A stretch of 64,000 nucleotides of DNA from Ancylostoma caninum (lineage: Eukaryota > Nematoda > Chromadorea > Rhabditida > Ancylostomatidae), in the NCBI GenBank assembly GCA_037903475.1, contig JBAJFG010000341.1, forward strand, positions 62,001-126,000, given 5' to 3'. The notes beneath the pieces are model-generated. The model saw nothing but the letters and a program-made list of their open reading frames with translations. It did not search any database and was not told the origin of the DNA. The first letter of the stretch is position 1, and every line of letters begins with the position of its first letter. A program made the translations under genes and the position numbers. Shown here in pieces: positions 46,121 through 57,533 of this stretch.

Positions 46121-46442
46121 CTAGCTGCTTCTCCTAAATGTTTAATGCTAATGGCGATGTTATTTAACGCTACCCAACTGTTAAACTCAATGAATTCTTC
46201 CAAGGTGATCACAGTTCTGGTGATCAGCTGGAGGACCTTTTTCGTCCACCCTCTCTAGAAAGTAGGTAAAGTTATTTGGTAGGTAAATTCTTCCAAAATG
46301 CTCATCATATGACGTTTAGCATGTTGGAGAACTACAGCGGACACGTCCTTACCCGTCACCAAGGAAAAGGAGGGAAATCGACGGAATCAGTAACTCGATA
46401 TTTCCGTCCAGTGTTATTGTATATCTGTGTTCATCATATTTT

Positions 46443-46605
46443 TTTCGAAAGCGCACCTTTATGGAACATTTGAATTTCGATTAAACTCGAAAACGGGCTT
46501 TTTCGACTAGTAAAACTTCGAATAAATTCAAAAGTGGACCTTTTGGGCAGTCGAATTTCGGATGAATTCGAAAATGGCCCTTTATCGAACATTCGAGTTC
46601 AAATG
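46443..46605 (+). repeat. Degenerate ~41-bp tandem repeat
   Basis: Four units, each starting TTCGAAA or TTCAAAA, with (G/C)CNNCTTT, a CGA-rich middle and (T/C)TTCG, then ATNAAT. Units are about 40 to 43 bp and roughly 65 to 75% similar by eye. The overlapping 60-codon plus frame is a by-product. Confidence 0.6.
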
Positions 46606-46719
46606 TTCATTCGAATTCTTCCGAAAACGTTATTTGCTCAAAAGTACACCAGTCACCTTCAGTTCAAGACTCAGCCTGAAACAAATATTTCGGATTTTAC
46701 CGGTTCCATTAAGTAGTCT

Positions 46720-47850
46720 TAATTGCTTCAGTCAAAATTAGTGCGGATAGTAGGTTTTTAGTGACGCCTTGATCCGAGCTTGTTCATAGCCTCCGCGGAT
46801 TATTAGGAAAAGCAATCCAGAAATATCGGATGACTCGAGTCCTAATGAATTGCGCGCCGATGGCAGCAACTTCACTCATCGTTTCGGAGTCTGCATAGGA
46901 ACTGATGGAGCATATCCCGAAGCGAAAGGTTGCCTTTTCTTAACCATGAGACATCAAGCAAAAAATCACACGACAATATTTTGAACTACACATAAATTCT
47001 TTATCTGGGCGCACTTCTGTTCGTTACCGTGACACCTTGTGGACTCAAAGACGGCTGCGCACAACGCACAAACGTTGCTCCCTCCCAATCCTCCATTTAA
47101 TCCATATGTAATAACTCTGGTCAGATAATCTGTAGATTCTGAGAGCCATTCTACTGCCCGGTGTATAGCAGGCTCTTCATCTCAAGGACCACTTTTGGGG
47201 AAAAAAACTAAGAGAAGAGAAAAATTCGGGCAAAGTCCTGATACTCTATAATTCCGCTACAAAACGTTTTCATCTCTCTTACCCTAATAACAAGGAGGGT
47301 TCCGGAATTTCAAAAGTGCATTCCTGTTGGCAGCACTTCTGGGTGAATCATTCCCTTAACTTGATTGATGCTGTTTAATATTATAAATGAAGTTTTAGCA
47401 GAGCAGCATTCGAACTCGTCCCAATGACTTTTGAGTCACTATGTAGTCAGACAACTTCTTTTTGTATTCCATATTGCAGTTGAACTACTATTATTGATCT
47501 TATTGATCTATATAATGACCTCAAATAAGTATCCTAGCACTGAATGCATATAAAAATTCACCCGCGTCTCGCACGTACGGATAAGTCTGTACCTCCGCCG
47601 ATAGAATTTACTGACTGTACACATTCCTAGTCGACAATTATCCTTAGATCTTGCATACGCGTAAGCTGCACTGTGAACATGAAAAATCGGGTAACAGTAA
47701 ATGTTAAAAAGATACTAATTTGTCTCTGGGACAATTTTTCCAACCTTGGCGACAAATGCCGCCTTCTGCTGCCACAAATTTCGATGATCATATGATCATT
47801 GATGGCTGAATTGTTATTTCCTCGACACCTCCCCCTCACCGATCACAGCT
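46720..47850. other. No supported feature
   Basis: No coding frame, inverted repeat or RNA gene was found. A tRNA-like minus-strand string near 47406 was considered and rejected. Confidence 0.3.
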
Positions 47851-48249
47851 GTTCGCTCAGCTGAGTAGCGAAAACTGTTTGCATCTAAACACAATGTGGA
47901 GGCGCAGGAACACATCAACAATTTGGAGTCGTGACGATGACTGAGGGAAATTCGACACCCACAAGCAGGGAAGAGCAGCAGAACGGGGAAAATGCTTTTG
48001 ATGCAGATCAGGAAACAAAAACTTATGAATCCATGAAGAGCTCAGTTGTAGATCGTTGACTTCGTTTACCAGAAACTGTGATAACGTCCACGAAAGGAAG
48101 CAATCGGGATAATATTGTGCCATTTTTTTCATCCAAATCATTCTAGTTTCAACTGATGATACATGTGATTTTGAGGGCATGCATGGCATCACAGATATGC
48201 AGTTCTTGTGCAATGAATGGCAATGCACTGGTTTTAGTAAAGTTATATC

Positions 48250-48736
48250 AAACTTACGTGACGTTGGTTTTTTTTACATCGTCCTTCTCAAAACAGAAAC
48301 AGTGGTTGATCAGTGCTCACCTCAGCTTTCGGCAATGCCGTCGAGACAACTTTTTTTTGTTGACAACAAGACAGCTAGTTCGCAACCGCACGTACGACCG
48401 CCTCTGCATAACATCTGGATGCGTTATATGCCCATGTGGTAGAAGTGGTGATTGCATGATGTCCGTAGTTTATCTCATCACTTGCTAGTCATGCGAGGAT
48501 GAATACGTGGGAGAAACAGGGCCACCTTTTTGTACACGAATAAAAGAACACCTGGATGGGTTTAACAAATCACGACCCTCTACCCCACTGGAAGCACATC
48601 GCAGACTACGCCAGGAAAACTCTGTCATTCAAATTAGAGTCACGATCTTATCACCAACCCAAAAAAATGAATAGGGAAGATGAAAGTATCGCTATCACAA
48701 ACAAGCTGGCCTCCTATCAGAATCTGTGCAGATTTT
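48250..48736 (+). pseudogene. GIY-YIG endonuclease of a Penelope-like element
   Basis: The frame reads LVRNRTYDRLCITSGCVICP, CGRSGDC and VVYLITC (the GIY strand), an in-frame TAG at 48486, EDEYVGETGPPFCTRIKEHL (the YIG strand, then the conserved R in TRIKEH), then SRPSTPLEAHRR. Later frames contain a decayed PKKMNREDESIAITNKLASY segment. The cysteines upstream of the GIY strand are typical of this family. The stop and later frameshifts make this copy inactive. A sister remnant lies at 11660-12001. Confidence 0.78.
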
Positions 48737-48953
48737 GATCTGTAGGCGGATCGTTAAGATACTGCGCTCATATGAAGATCTAGGGGTACAGTCTCACCAT
48801 TAGCGGTCTGTGTCTCGACGGCATTGTCAAAAGCTGAGGTGAGCTTTGATCAGCTTGTGTTCCGTTTTTGCTTTTGGGTTACTCTCTGATTGAACGGGTT
48901 CTGTATATAGACGAGGCGTTTGAGAGGATACCGTTTGTACTGTAGACTACTTT

Positions 48954-48990
48954 AGGCTCTGACAAAGGCGAGATCGCCGAAACGTAGGCC
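48954..48990 (+). ncRNA. Hammerhead-ribozyme-like motif
   Basis: AGGCT leads into CTGACAA, then stem II GGCG-AGAT-CGCC, then GAAACGTA and GGCC. GGCC can pair with the GGCT before the core (stem I), and the self-complementary ACGT matches the minimal stem III described for Penelope-associated hammerheads, which act as dimers. The core deviates at one position: CTGACAA instead of CTGANGA, an A in place of G8, a catalytic base. This copy is therefore probably inactive or weak. Confidence 0.6.
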
Positions 48991-48999
48991 ATTTGTAAG

Positions 49000-51900
49000 A
49001 TTAAAATAATTAACAATCTTGGCCAAAAAAAAGCTATAATAGATACTGCATAAAGTCGAATTCATAATGCCAAGATTAAAAGACTGCCGATCATGGGCTA
49101 TAATCTTGATATCGTTCGGTACCAATTCAAATTTGAGGGAGTGAAAGCATTTAATCCCTTAATCTTCTCTCATTCTCATCTCATTTAATCCCTCTATCTT
49201 TACAAATTATTGTCAGATTTCGATGTTCATTTGAGGTTTGGTAAAAACCAGTAAAACCGGTAAAACTTTTGGCTCGCCCTATGGATAGGAAAATCCAACG
49301 AAAAAAGACCAGGGTACTCGACGACGATGAGGTTCCGAGAGACAATGAGCTCTTCCTGACGCCCAAGCGCCCAACAAAGGTTACTTTGGTCCCATCACAG
49401 TGAAGCTTTTCCTTACATATACGATAAGGTCATCGTTGTTTATCAACCCATTATTGCTTGTACACATAAATCCTATGTAAGGACGTTTTTCACATTCGCT
49501 GAAATTCATGAGAATAACACGGATTCGACTTCTGCTGCATTGACGCTAATAATCGCTGTTCATTGTTTCGTGTAGTTGTTTAGGAGCACGGATTTGAGCG
49601 TTCTATGTGCCCAGCTACTGTAGCTTACAATAATTGTATGAAAATAACAAGAAAAAAAGTTGTTCTTAAGAATGCCAACGGAGGATTATTTCAGCAAGGA
49701 AACTGAAAAGAGGCAAAGGAACAAGCCTACACAAGCACTCCTACAGTAGCACCACGAGAAACAATCGCAAGGCTGACGATTTTGATATCTGGAGGGGCGT
49801 TCTCCACAGATATCGCCAAAAATGTTTGTGTTCAAATCTCACGTCTTCGAGGCTTTTTAGAGTTAAGCAGTTTATTTAACACCCACATTTCAGGAGTACC
49901 TTCACGATTTTGAAAGCCATATAAAGGGGGAGGGTTCAGAAAACCTCACGCCTAACCTACGAAACAGCCCTCTGTGTTAGAATCGGGACCATCATTAGAA
50001 GGTTGGGTGTTCTTATACCCACGGGTGTAACTGCTCATGGGTAGCAGCTGGGCATAGCAACGTCATGCATGTGGGATCATTTTGATAGGAGCCAGGTAAA
50101 GGGGAAATTTAGAAGGTTGACACGTCTACCACAGGTAATCCCAATTATGCATACGGGTGCTGTGGTGCTGGGGGAAAGTGTTCGGGAACGAAGGTTTGCT
50201 CCAGAGCTGTTATGGTTGTCACTCATTATTTACTGACACTGATAAAAGGCTTGTATAAGAGTTAATTTGTTTGTAACTTCACGAAAAGCCAGACGTGTTT
50301 CGGATATCCGAGAGGAAACGGGTTATAAAAAAAGGTCTAGGCACACATCTGTATGTAGTCAAGGTTAGTAAAGCGCCACTACTACATTATATGATTTCTC
50401 ATGTACATTTTGAGAGAAGAAAAAGAAGAAAAACAACTCAAAAATTCACGCTCATTTGAAAAAAAGAAGAAGGCTACTGATTATTTGGAAACACCTTCAC
50501 GCAGATAAGGGAAGGATGCTAGGGGAGTCCTGGCATTCGTAACGGGATGAATAATGGCAAATACACTTTTTGATACTGATTACTAATCTTTCTTATCTGC
50601 TGTAGCGCTAAGCTAGCGCTTTTCCTGCAGAATATTTCACCAGTAGAACTCATACTCATACGCAACTCAAATTTTGTGTGAATAAAATGTTGGAATTTTT
50701 CCGAAAAAACTTTCAATATTTCATTCGCACATACGGTGAGCTTACATGAAGCTGTTGAACTGTTGCACTTTGAAATACTTCTTCACAATGTGAACAGCGA
50801 ATGAATAAGAGCTCTTTGCTTTCCTCTTGCCCATCACATCCAACCAAATCCTGTGAGAAGCCAAGCTGGTGCATGAAGATGTCAACGCAGACATCGAAAA
50901 TCAGGGTCAGTCAACTTCGCATTTAGGGTGATCATGCTCTGCCCTAAGGTGATCTTGTGCTCGGTGCAGAAATCCTGTGCTCGTAGTATTTTTAAACTTA
51001 CGACATTTTGTCCAGATTGAACGAAATAATGTGGGAAGCGAGGAGTATGTTCTGAGCTGATCTCTACCTTAAACCTGAAACACCCTCCCCACACACCAAT
51101 TCATCCAGCCAAGCTGACAGTTCAGCTGAATTCGATTCAGACCGTGCAAGATGTAGTGCCACCACCCGCGCTGACATCACAGTAGCCTATCCCACATCAT
51201 TGCAGTACAGCTCATCTGAATCCGGACGAGATTTTTGTCATGCCAGCGTTGATCTCGGTTGAGCTGAACTGAATGGAGGATTACTAGGGGCAGAGTTCTT
51301 GCCATGTTACCATGTATATCATGTTGGAAGGAATAAAAAGTTAGCATTTTGCACTATTTGCGTTATCTTACCATACTAAAATTCTGAACCTTTGGTGTAA
51401 GGGAGAAAGATGACGTAACAGTATTGGAAAGTACTTTGAAAGATATTATATATAGCAGTAAGTGAGGAATGCAAAAATACTGTGATCACCAGAAACAGAG
51501 CCCCTGACCATATGCCTGGCAAACGACACACCATCGCACATTCATGTTTTCATCATCTTCATACAGAACTTGTTTGATGATTGAGAATTTCTCCATAGTG
51601 CCCTCCTGTTTCTGCTGCCTTTTCACTTACTATTTGTTTACCGCATCCTCTTCTGGAGTCTTTTCAGCCATCTTTCTTAGTGATGCAAACCATTACCCTC
51701 TTGTTTTAACGCAAAAAAAGTAAAGAAATCGCGCTAACTCTTCACAGAGGGAACCTCTGCAGACATGCAATGAAGATTTGAGATCAGTATAAGAAGATGT
51801 ACATATATACATGTTGTTACGAAGTGCTTGACCAGCGAAGTATCCTTCCCTCGTAAGAAGCTTCAGGGCAATTGTTCTAGCATTGTCTAATTTCATTGAG

Positions 51901-52580
51901 CTGACCGACGCATATCTACGTTTGCTGAATTCTGAATACTCTGTGCGAGCTCAGCTCTTCGTTCCATTTATTCGTTTTAATGAGCTTGTAAAAAAGCCCC
52001 AACAGGAGGAAATTTTTTGCTTTTGTGAGAAGCGTGACTCGAAACTAATAAGAACTTAGTAGAAACGATGGAGAATGTTTTTGGTTACGTATGTGGACCA
52101 GCTCAGGAGAAGAGAAACTGATTGTCGAAGTAATCTCAAAGAATGTCAAAGCAATCGGAACAGAAGGGCAATAGTGCAGAGCGGGCGAATAAAAGATGTA
52201 GAAAAAGAAAAGGAGCTGACCGACCGTGCGGCATGATCAAGCAGAATGCCAAGAGAAATGGAGAACAACGGAGATCACCGGCTAAAAACAAATTTGCAGT
52301 TGCACACCAAATGGAAAAATCCTTTTTGTGATTAATGGATCTGCACCTGTTTGTAATGATCCTATAGTGGAAATGACAATATCTTTCATGCTACATATTG
52401 CTACTACTACTGTTTTGCTAGGGCCAAGATGCAGATGGCAAATCTTGAGTTTGTGTCTGCATGCTAGATCTAATTCCACTAGTTTTTTTCTAAATGAAAT
52501 ACGTACTTCCATGCCACATATCAATTCTTCCTTAAAGCACTTCCTCGTAACTCTTCCTGCGTTCGAATTGTGTTTTCCCT
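49000..52580. other. Sparse interval without supported gene
   Basis: Short frames at 50519-50716 (minus), 50882-51094 (minus), 51693-51896 (minus) and 52143-52331 (plus) are unrecognised. A stretch at 49985-50175 is loosely similar to 63600-63760. A possible short inverted pair containing CAGTTCAGCT lies at 51128 and 51265. Confidence 0.3.
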
Positions 52581-52599
52581 AACCGGTGTTCTCATGTTC

Positions 52600-52757
52600 G
52601 TCTCGTTTTTAACAATTTTTCTTCCGAGAGACTGGTTCCTTCCACTATCGCCCGCTTGTCTTTAACTTTCCTGTTCTGTTCTATGTATTATCTTTAGTTC
52701 ACATCTTGGCGTCCCCTAGAGACACAATTTAATAAAATAAATAAAATAAAATAAAAA
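52600..52757 (+). mobile_element. Probable non-LTR retrotransposon 3-prime tail
   Basis: A non-coding stretch ending CTTGGCGTCCCCTAGAGACA, followed by (AATAA)n at 52731-52757. A conserved GTCCCC-AGAG-CACAATTTAATAAAAT-like end before an A-rich simple repeat is typical of LINE tails, but no coding part lies directly upstream, so the class is uncertain. Confidence 0.4.
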
Positions 52758-52759
52758 TG

Positions 52760-54183
52760 AATACATCAAGAGACTAATTTATCGGAGCAGCCCACCTTTG
52801 TGACATTGAAATCGAGGAAAACTCCGCTTTTTGTGGCCACATTTGGTGTTAGTATTTCGCTGTTCTACCAAAACGTGCCGGCAACTGAGGTGAATTTTAC
52901 GTTACCTGTGTTTCTGCCGCTGTTTCTAAGTGTCAAGCCTGGATGAAAGGTATACTGCAAGAAGATGGAGCATTCGAGGGTGTAAACCACTGATGTGTTT
53001 GACTTTTCATGCTCTGAGTTGGCCTCAGCAAAACATCAGTGACTGTGTTGGCCAAGTCTTGGCTAACAGCTTGAAGGAAATCTATTGTATTTCACGGCAT
53101 GGGCTGTGGAAACAGTTTGATTGGCTCTTCATTATTGTTTATTTGCTCGGATCCGAGGTGACCGACGGATTGTCGCACGGCTCGGTTTGTTTGCGGCGCA
53201 CGAGTGAGTGTGGTAGACGTCTCGTCAGCCCGTGTTCGTCCCAGCGCTAGCCACTTCTGCGCCACTCCAAGCCGAGAAGATCGGTGTCCGAATGGAGAGC
53301 CCCTCTCTACGCACCTAACAGCCAAACGCTTCCACCACATATCGTCTTTCTTCCGTTTTTCCCTGCTATTCAGTGTTTATTGTTAAGACTGTTGTGTAGC
53401 AAGCCGTTTCTTACCAAACATACCGTCACCATCAAATTGCCCCAATATCCTCTCGCATGTCGGATGTGCACGTTTGACTCAGCTCCCTTCTCAGTTCCTT
53501 GTTTACGCATCCGTTCCATAGCAATTGCCAGAATTTATTTAGTGAGACTCAGCACTGTGCTTATGTTTTTCCGTTCTTTTTCTTTGAGCTTGAAGGGAAG
53601 AGAAACTTCCTTAGCAATATGAAAGACTGCGGCATTATCACTGAAATAGCAAATACAGCAGGCAAAATACTAAGTAGAGAACTCGGGAGATTTTCTCCAC
53701 AGCCGCAACAAACACAATTGCTCGTCTTCCAGTCCGAAATAGTGAACTATAATGATTAAGGAATATGTTTGATCATGTCGCTTCCGCTGAAAATTTTTTA
53801 TAACGCAAAAATGCTGCCAAATAGTTCTTTTCATATGTTTATCATATCAAGGAAAGGGGTAGGGATGTTAGCATTGTGCTGAAACGTTAAACCGAATCAG
53901 CACGACGAAACGATACGCAAAATACTTACGTAACACGTAGAACTGGCGGCATTTGCCACACTCTTGCTCGAGAATTGAGAACGGAACTATCTCTATCTTA
54001 GTTTCAAACGTACTTCTGCGAAACACTCCTCATGAAGAAGCCTATAAAAGATGCAAATAGGGATGGAATTTCACAGAATTAACAGGTGTAATTTATGTAC
54101 GTACAAGCGCCACAAAAGAACCCTGTTACAAGGTGCAAAATAGGTTAATAACTAAAGTACGAGGATAAGGGGAGGCTATGCCT
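52760..54183. other. No supported gene; GC-richer patch
   Basis: The patch at 53150-53300 is GC-rich, has an ATTGG box at 53118 and several overlapping frames on both strands. It could be a promoter or first exon, but nothing in it decides this. The remaining sequence shows no feature. Confidence 0.3.
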
Positions 54184-54523
54184 TCAGTCATCTTCGATAT
54201 TCACCTGCGCATTCATATTGTGTGTAATGTTTCTTGCTATCTTTTCTGCACTAAATAAGTAATACCCCGTTGCTGAGGAGCACATGCCAAGTGTCACCGG
54301 GAGTGCTAACATGTGAGCAGTAGGAAATGGAAGTTGAGCTGTTTCTTTCTTGTTTATTGATTTTTCCTGAAATTTGAGTGAGTGTGTTAGGTTCATTGAT
54401 GTGAAACGACATGAGAATGAGGATGTGAACGAGATATCGATGCTCATCTTGGCGAATAAAAACGCATCCACCATAAGAGAATAGTAGAGGGAACACCACC
54501 AAGAACGTGAGGGGTTGAAACAT
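54184..54523 (-). CDS. Candidate small secreted protein, two exons
   Basis: On the minus strand, exon 1 (54523-54431) starts with ATG and encodes a likely signal peptide: MFQPLTFLVVFPLLFSYGGC, with an 11-residue hydrophobic core and a short polar C-region. Exon 2 (54366-54184) follows a strong acceptor (AAATTTCAG) and ends EDD then TGA. A 64-bp intron (54430-54367) joins the exons in phase 0, giving a 91-residue product with an NIT glycosylation sequon near the C-terminus. The donor (CTC/GTTCAC) is weak, and an alternative donor is 23 bp downstream in a different phase. An unspliced 96-codon frame over exon 2 also exists. No family was recognised. Confidence 0.4.
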
Positions 54524-54873
54524 GTTTTTCACACTTCAGGTGATATGATGCCGCCTTCACACATTGACTAGAAGCTGATAGCCAGGGCTTAACCAACTTT
54601 TGACTCCACTTTTCTCTTTTCCTAATGTCTCTTTTTGCCGCAGGTAATCCTTTGTTCCTTGTCAGAAAAGTTTGCCTCTAATCCTTTGTTTTCTGTCAGA
54701 AAAGTTTGCCATATACATCCTGAGAGAAGTAAATAAGTGAGATAACAAATGAAATAATGTTCAGTAATGGAAGGCAGATAGGGAAAATTCACAAGACAGT
54801 CACTCAGTTTCTTTTTATGGGAATATTTACCATCGTTAACCGAGCGAGTAGAATTGTGTGTGGAAGACATTAC

Positions 54874-55622
54874 TGGCAGCACCCACGGAAATTTTTGTGT
54901 CTGAGTTTTTTTATTGTTTTGGAACCTTAACAACTGTCCCAACACTTCTACAAAAGAGTAGCACGAAAAACTCAACTGATTCTAAGATATAACAGGTTGA
55001 AAGTCCAGGATCCTGGATCAACAGGATCAGCGTGGGGTCGTTCGATCGAGTTATAGCGGCAGCGGACTGTTGCTGCCAACTGAGCAAGTGGGCACACATT
55101 TCTTTTCTTGGGATTATGAAGCTCTTTTTCACTCTTTAGCTCCCCCTTTTCGCACTACTTATCACAGTAGAGTTTTCTACTTGTTATTTTACTACAAATC
55201 CACTTGTTTAGTTACTGGTGTTGCCTAGTTTTCGTCACTTATTTCAATTTAGAATTCTTTTATTGTAGTGGGATCATTTTAGAATTCATTAGTGTTTTTG
55301 CGACATCTCGACTAAATATGCAATCTTTTTTCAAGATTTGTTTGCTTTCACCAGCCCCGGAAACACTGCAAAACGGTGGAAGAGACGGATTTTGCCAACA
55401 AAACAGCTGACAAAGGAGGCAGCGAGACCTTTCTGTATTGGTCCACATCCAATAGGTCGCGCAACTCGGCCCAATCTACTCGAAAGCGATGAGCGAGAGG
55501 TTCCAGAAAACGGGGATTTTGAAGATTTTGACTGTTCTCGGCACTGTGGCAGTGTTCAGCGCATACAGTTACCCCGAATTGTGCCGAAATCTCGAGGTCA
55601 AAAATTTCCGCGGGTGCTGCCT
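54874..55622. mobile_element. TTAA-flanked non-autonomous element, copy 3
   Basis: The left end is TGGCAGCACCCACGGAAATT, preceded by TTAC (a decayed TTAA), and the right end is AATTTCCGCGGGTGCTGCCT, followed by TTAA (55623-55626). It is 749 bp. The segment at 55437 (GGTCCACATCCAATAGGTCG) matches 8427 in copy 1, showing that the interiors are homologous as well as the ends. The frames at 54911-55132 and 55338-55631 are by-products. Confidence 0.85.
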
Positions 55623-55924
55623 TTAAGATAAAGGCATCATAGAATCACTGGACGTAATGTGGTATATCAGTTCCACCTCCTTTATCAGCAGCCACACACA
55701 TCTGTGCAGACTCAGATTTCAAAGTGCTACACTGAATGGGGACGTCCTGGGGCCACCATCATCTGTGTTTAGTATGGAAGCGGCTGTGGTAATTTCTCTT
55801 CAGCAGTCGCTCGGACTAGTCTGTCAACCTCGTTGTGGGGTTAACTTATTTTGTAATCCAGACGTCAGGAAACGAAAATTGGGGAACGGAAGGGTAGTTG
55901 ACTGAGTTTGAATATCTCCGCATA

Positions 55925-56196
55925 CAGTGGACGTCAATGGCGGTGACCCATTCGCGGCCTCGAGAAGGACGCAGCACGACAGCTCCGCGCGCACCGATGA
56001 CTGGTGTCGCCTGCTGCCGGAATGCTATTTGTAGTCGCTTTCTTCTCAATCTAGTCAAAAAAATCTCTAAAATCGGGTAGAAAAACTGCTAGACATAGCA
56101 TAACAGCAGCAGAAATCATCGTTTACGATGCACGCAGCGCGGTTGCGCGGCGTACTACTCGAGGCCGCGATGGGCCACCGTCATTGACGTTCACTG
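55925..56196. mobile_element. Palindromic TA-flanked miniature element, copy 2
   Basis: A 272-bp element with ends CAGTGGACGTCAATGGCGG and its inverse, TA on each side (55923-55924 and 56197-56198). It aligns along its length with 27997-28267, at roughly 85% by eye. It directly abuts the mariner remnant to the right. Confidence 0.9.
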
Positions 56197-56333
56197 TAAC
56201 AAGATTGACATGATGCTCTATCAGTACAAAAGTCGTAGGTGTGTTGGTTTAACGGCAGCCTGGCAGATGTTTCCCCATCCATGGAGAAACCTGTTTTTGT
56301 ATTAGCTCCTATGAAAAGTATCCGTGTGTACAT

Positions 56334-56488
56334 TGGTATCCAAACATCGAGCTTCTTTTTGTAGCCTGCTCTCTTCATATGATTCCAAACTGTCATATGG
56401 CTTATGTTTAGTTCCTCCGCTACTTCGCGATAGCTTGCGTTTCTGTCTTTCTCCACCAGTTGGAGAATTTCATTGACTTTTCTCAGTT
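56334..56488 (-). pseudogene. mariner transposase N-terminal fragment
   Basis: The minus frame reads LRKVNEILQLVEKDRNASYR, then EVAEELNISHMTVWNHMKRA and GYKKKLDVWIP. This is the second helix-turn-helix of a mariner transposase (sequence-specific binding to the terminal repeats), ending at the VWIPH-like linker. After this point the frame runs into unrelated sequence, and the DD34D catalytic domain is missing. No terminal repeats were confidently paired, so the copy is a deleted remnant. Confidence 0.8.
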
Positions 56489-56768
56489 ACTGCGAGCGCC
56501 GCAAAACCGCGGAGACTTTTTGTACGACCTAATATTCCGGTTTCTAGAGTGGTGGTAGGTTAGTTCGTTACTCTCACCTTAGTAACACAACCAAACCTCT
56601 ACTCTTAGCAACGTTTCACCCTGGCGCTTTGCTTTGATTGAATTTAGTTGCTACTACAATTTTAAAAAATTACACTATTCAAAAGGAGTAAGGAACAAAG
56701 GTTTTTGTGCGAAATTCATAAATATATGACTGGCAATTAACTAAATATATGAATGGATGAGTAAGACG

Positions 56769-57533
56769 CTCAGGCAATAACTCCGGGTGACCCGAGAGCA
56801 ATTTTAATCCTGCCGGGTCACCCGAGAGACCACATTTGTGGGCGTGGCTTGCTAGTGGGTCACCCGAGGGAATTTGCAAACGGACCGGCTCACCCGAGCG
56901 ACCATGTGCTTCGTTACCGTGTTGCCCGAGGGGACTTTTGTGCGGACCGGGTGACCCCAGGGAAGTTTGTTAAATCACCAATCGAACCTACAAAATCAGC
57001 ACTTGGCTAAACTTTTCCCAAGTTTTGTTATCTATGTGTTCATTCGTCCTTAGGTACTTGTATGAAAAATTCGAGTGAATCATGAGTGACATAAAAAATT
57101 TTTCTTCACAAAAACCATCCTACTTTGACTGAGCAAGTGTTGTCGGCCGTGTCAGTTTCGGTCACCTACTACTTCTGAAGAGAGCAGCATCAAGACAGTC
57201 CTTATAATCACGAAAAAATGGGCAGATCGTCAAAAAAAATCCTCAAAAATGGATTTTCTTGTGTTGATAGGAAAATAAAACCTGGTTAAAATACGTACTG
57301 CGGAAGGGCACACATTGCAGGCACCAGTTGCTAAGTTAAGAGAGGGATAACTGTGATGATAAGGACATAGTGAGAATTTCATAGAAGCGATGGTAACACA
57401 CACCGCTGTGATCCTGGTTGAAGGAAAAAACGCGCACTCTAGAGAGCGTTACATACCAGTTAAAGATGCACACTGGGACTTTACCGGGTGACGCGAGGTT
57501 TGCGCGGGAGGTCACCCGGTTTTAATGTCTGAG
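56769..57533. mobile_element. 765-bp element with CCGGGTCACCCGAG repeats
   Basis: The ends are CTCAGGCAATAACTCCGGGT and, inverted, CTCAGACATTAAAACCGGGT. The left 200 bp hold about seven variants of CCGGGTCACCCGAG in both orientations, and the right 50 bp hold two. The AT-rich centre has no transposase. TA flanks are not preserved. The end CTCAGACA plus AACCG is shared with the element at 18929. Confidence 0.75.

Larger units (their letters stand above)
48150..49000 (+). mobile_element. Penelope-like element 3-prime fragment
   Basis: The plus strand encodes the C-terminal region with a GIY-YIG domain (48250-48760), then about 200 bp of untranslated sequence, then a hammerhead-like motif (48954-48990). 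Upstream sequence from about 47870 may also belong to the element, but the frames are too broken to show a reverse-transcriptase core. The order GIY-YIG, then hammerhead motif in sense orientation, is as expected for Penelope-like elements. Confidence 0.7.

Noticed and set aside
47395..47470. Minus-strand tRNA-like sequence with GAGTTCGAATGCTGC
   Set aside because: The TTCGAAT loop is present, but the flanking five bases do not pair, there is no matching 5-prime acceptor strand and the anticodon arm is poor.
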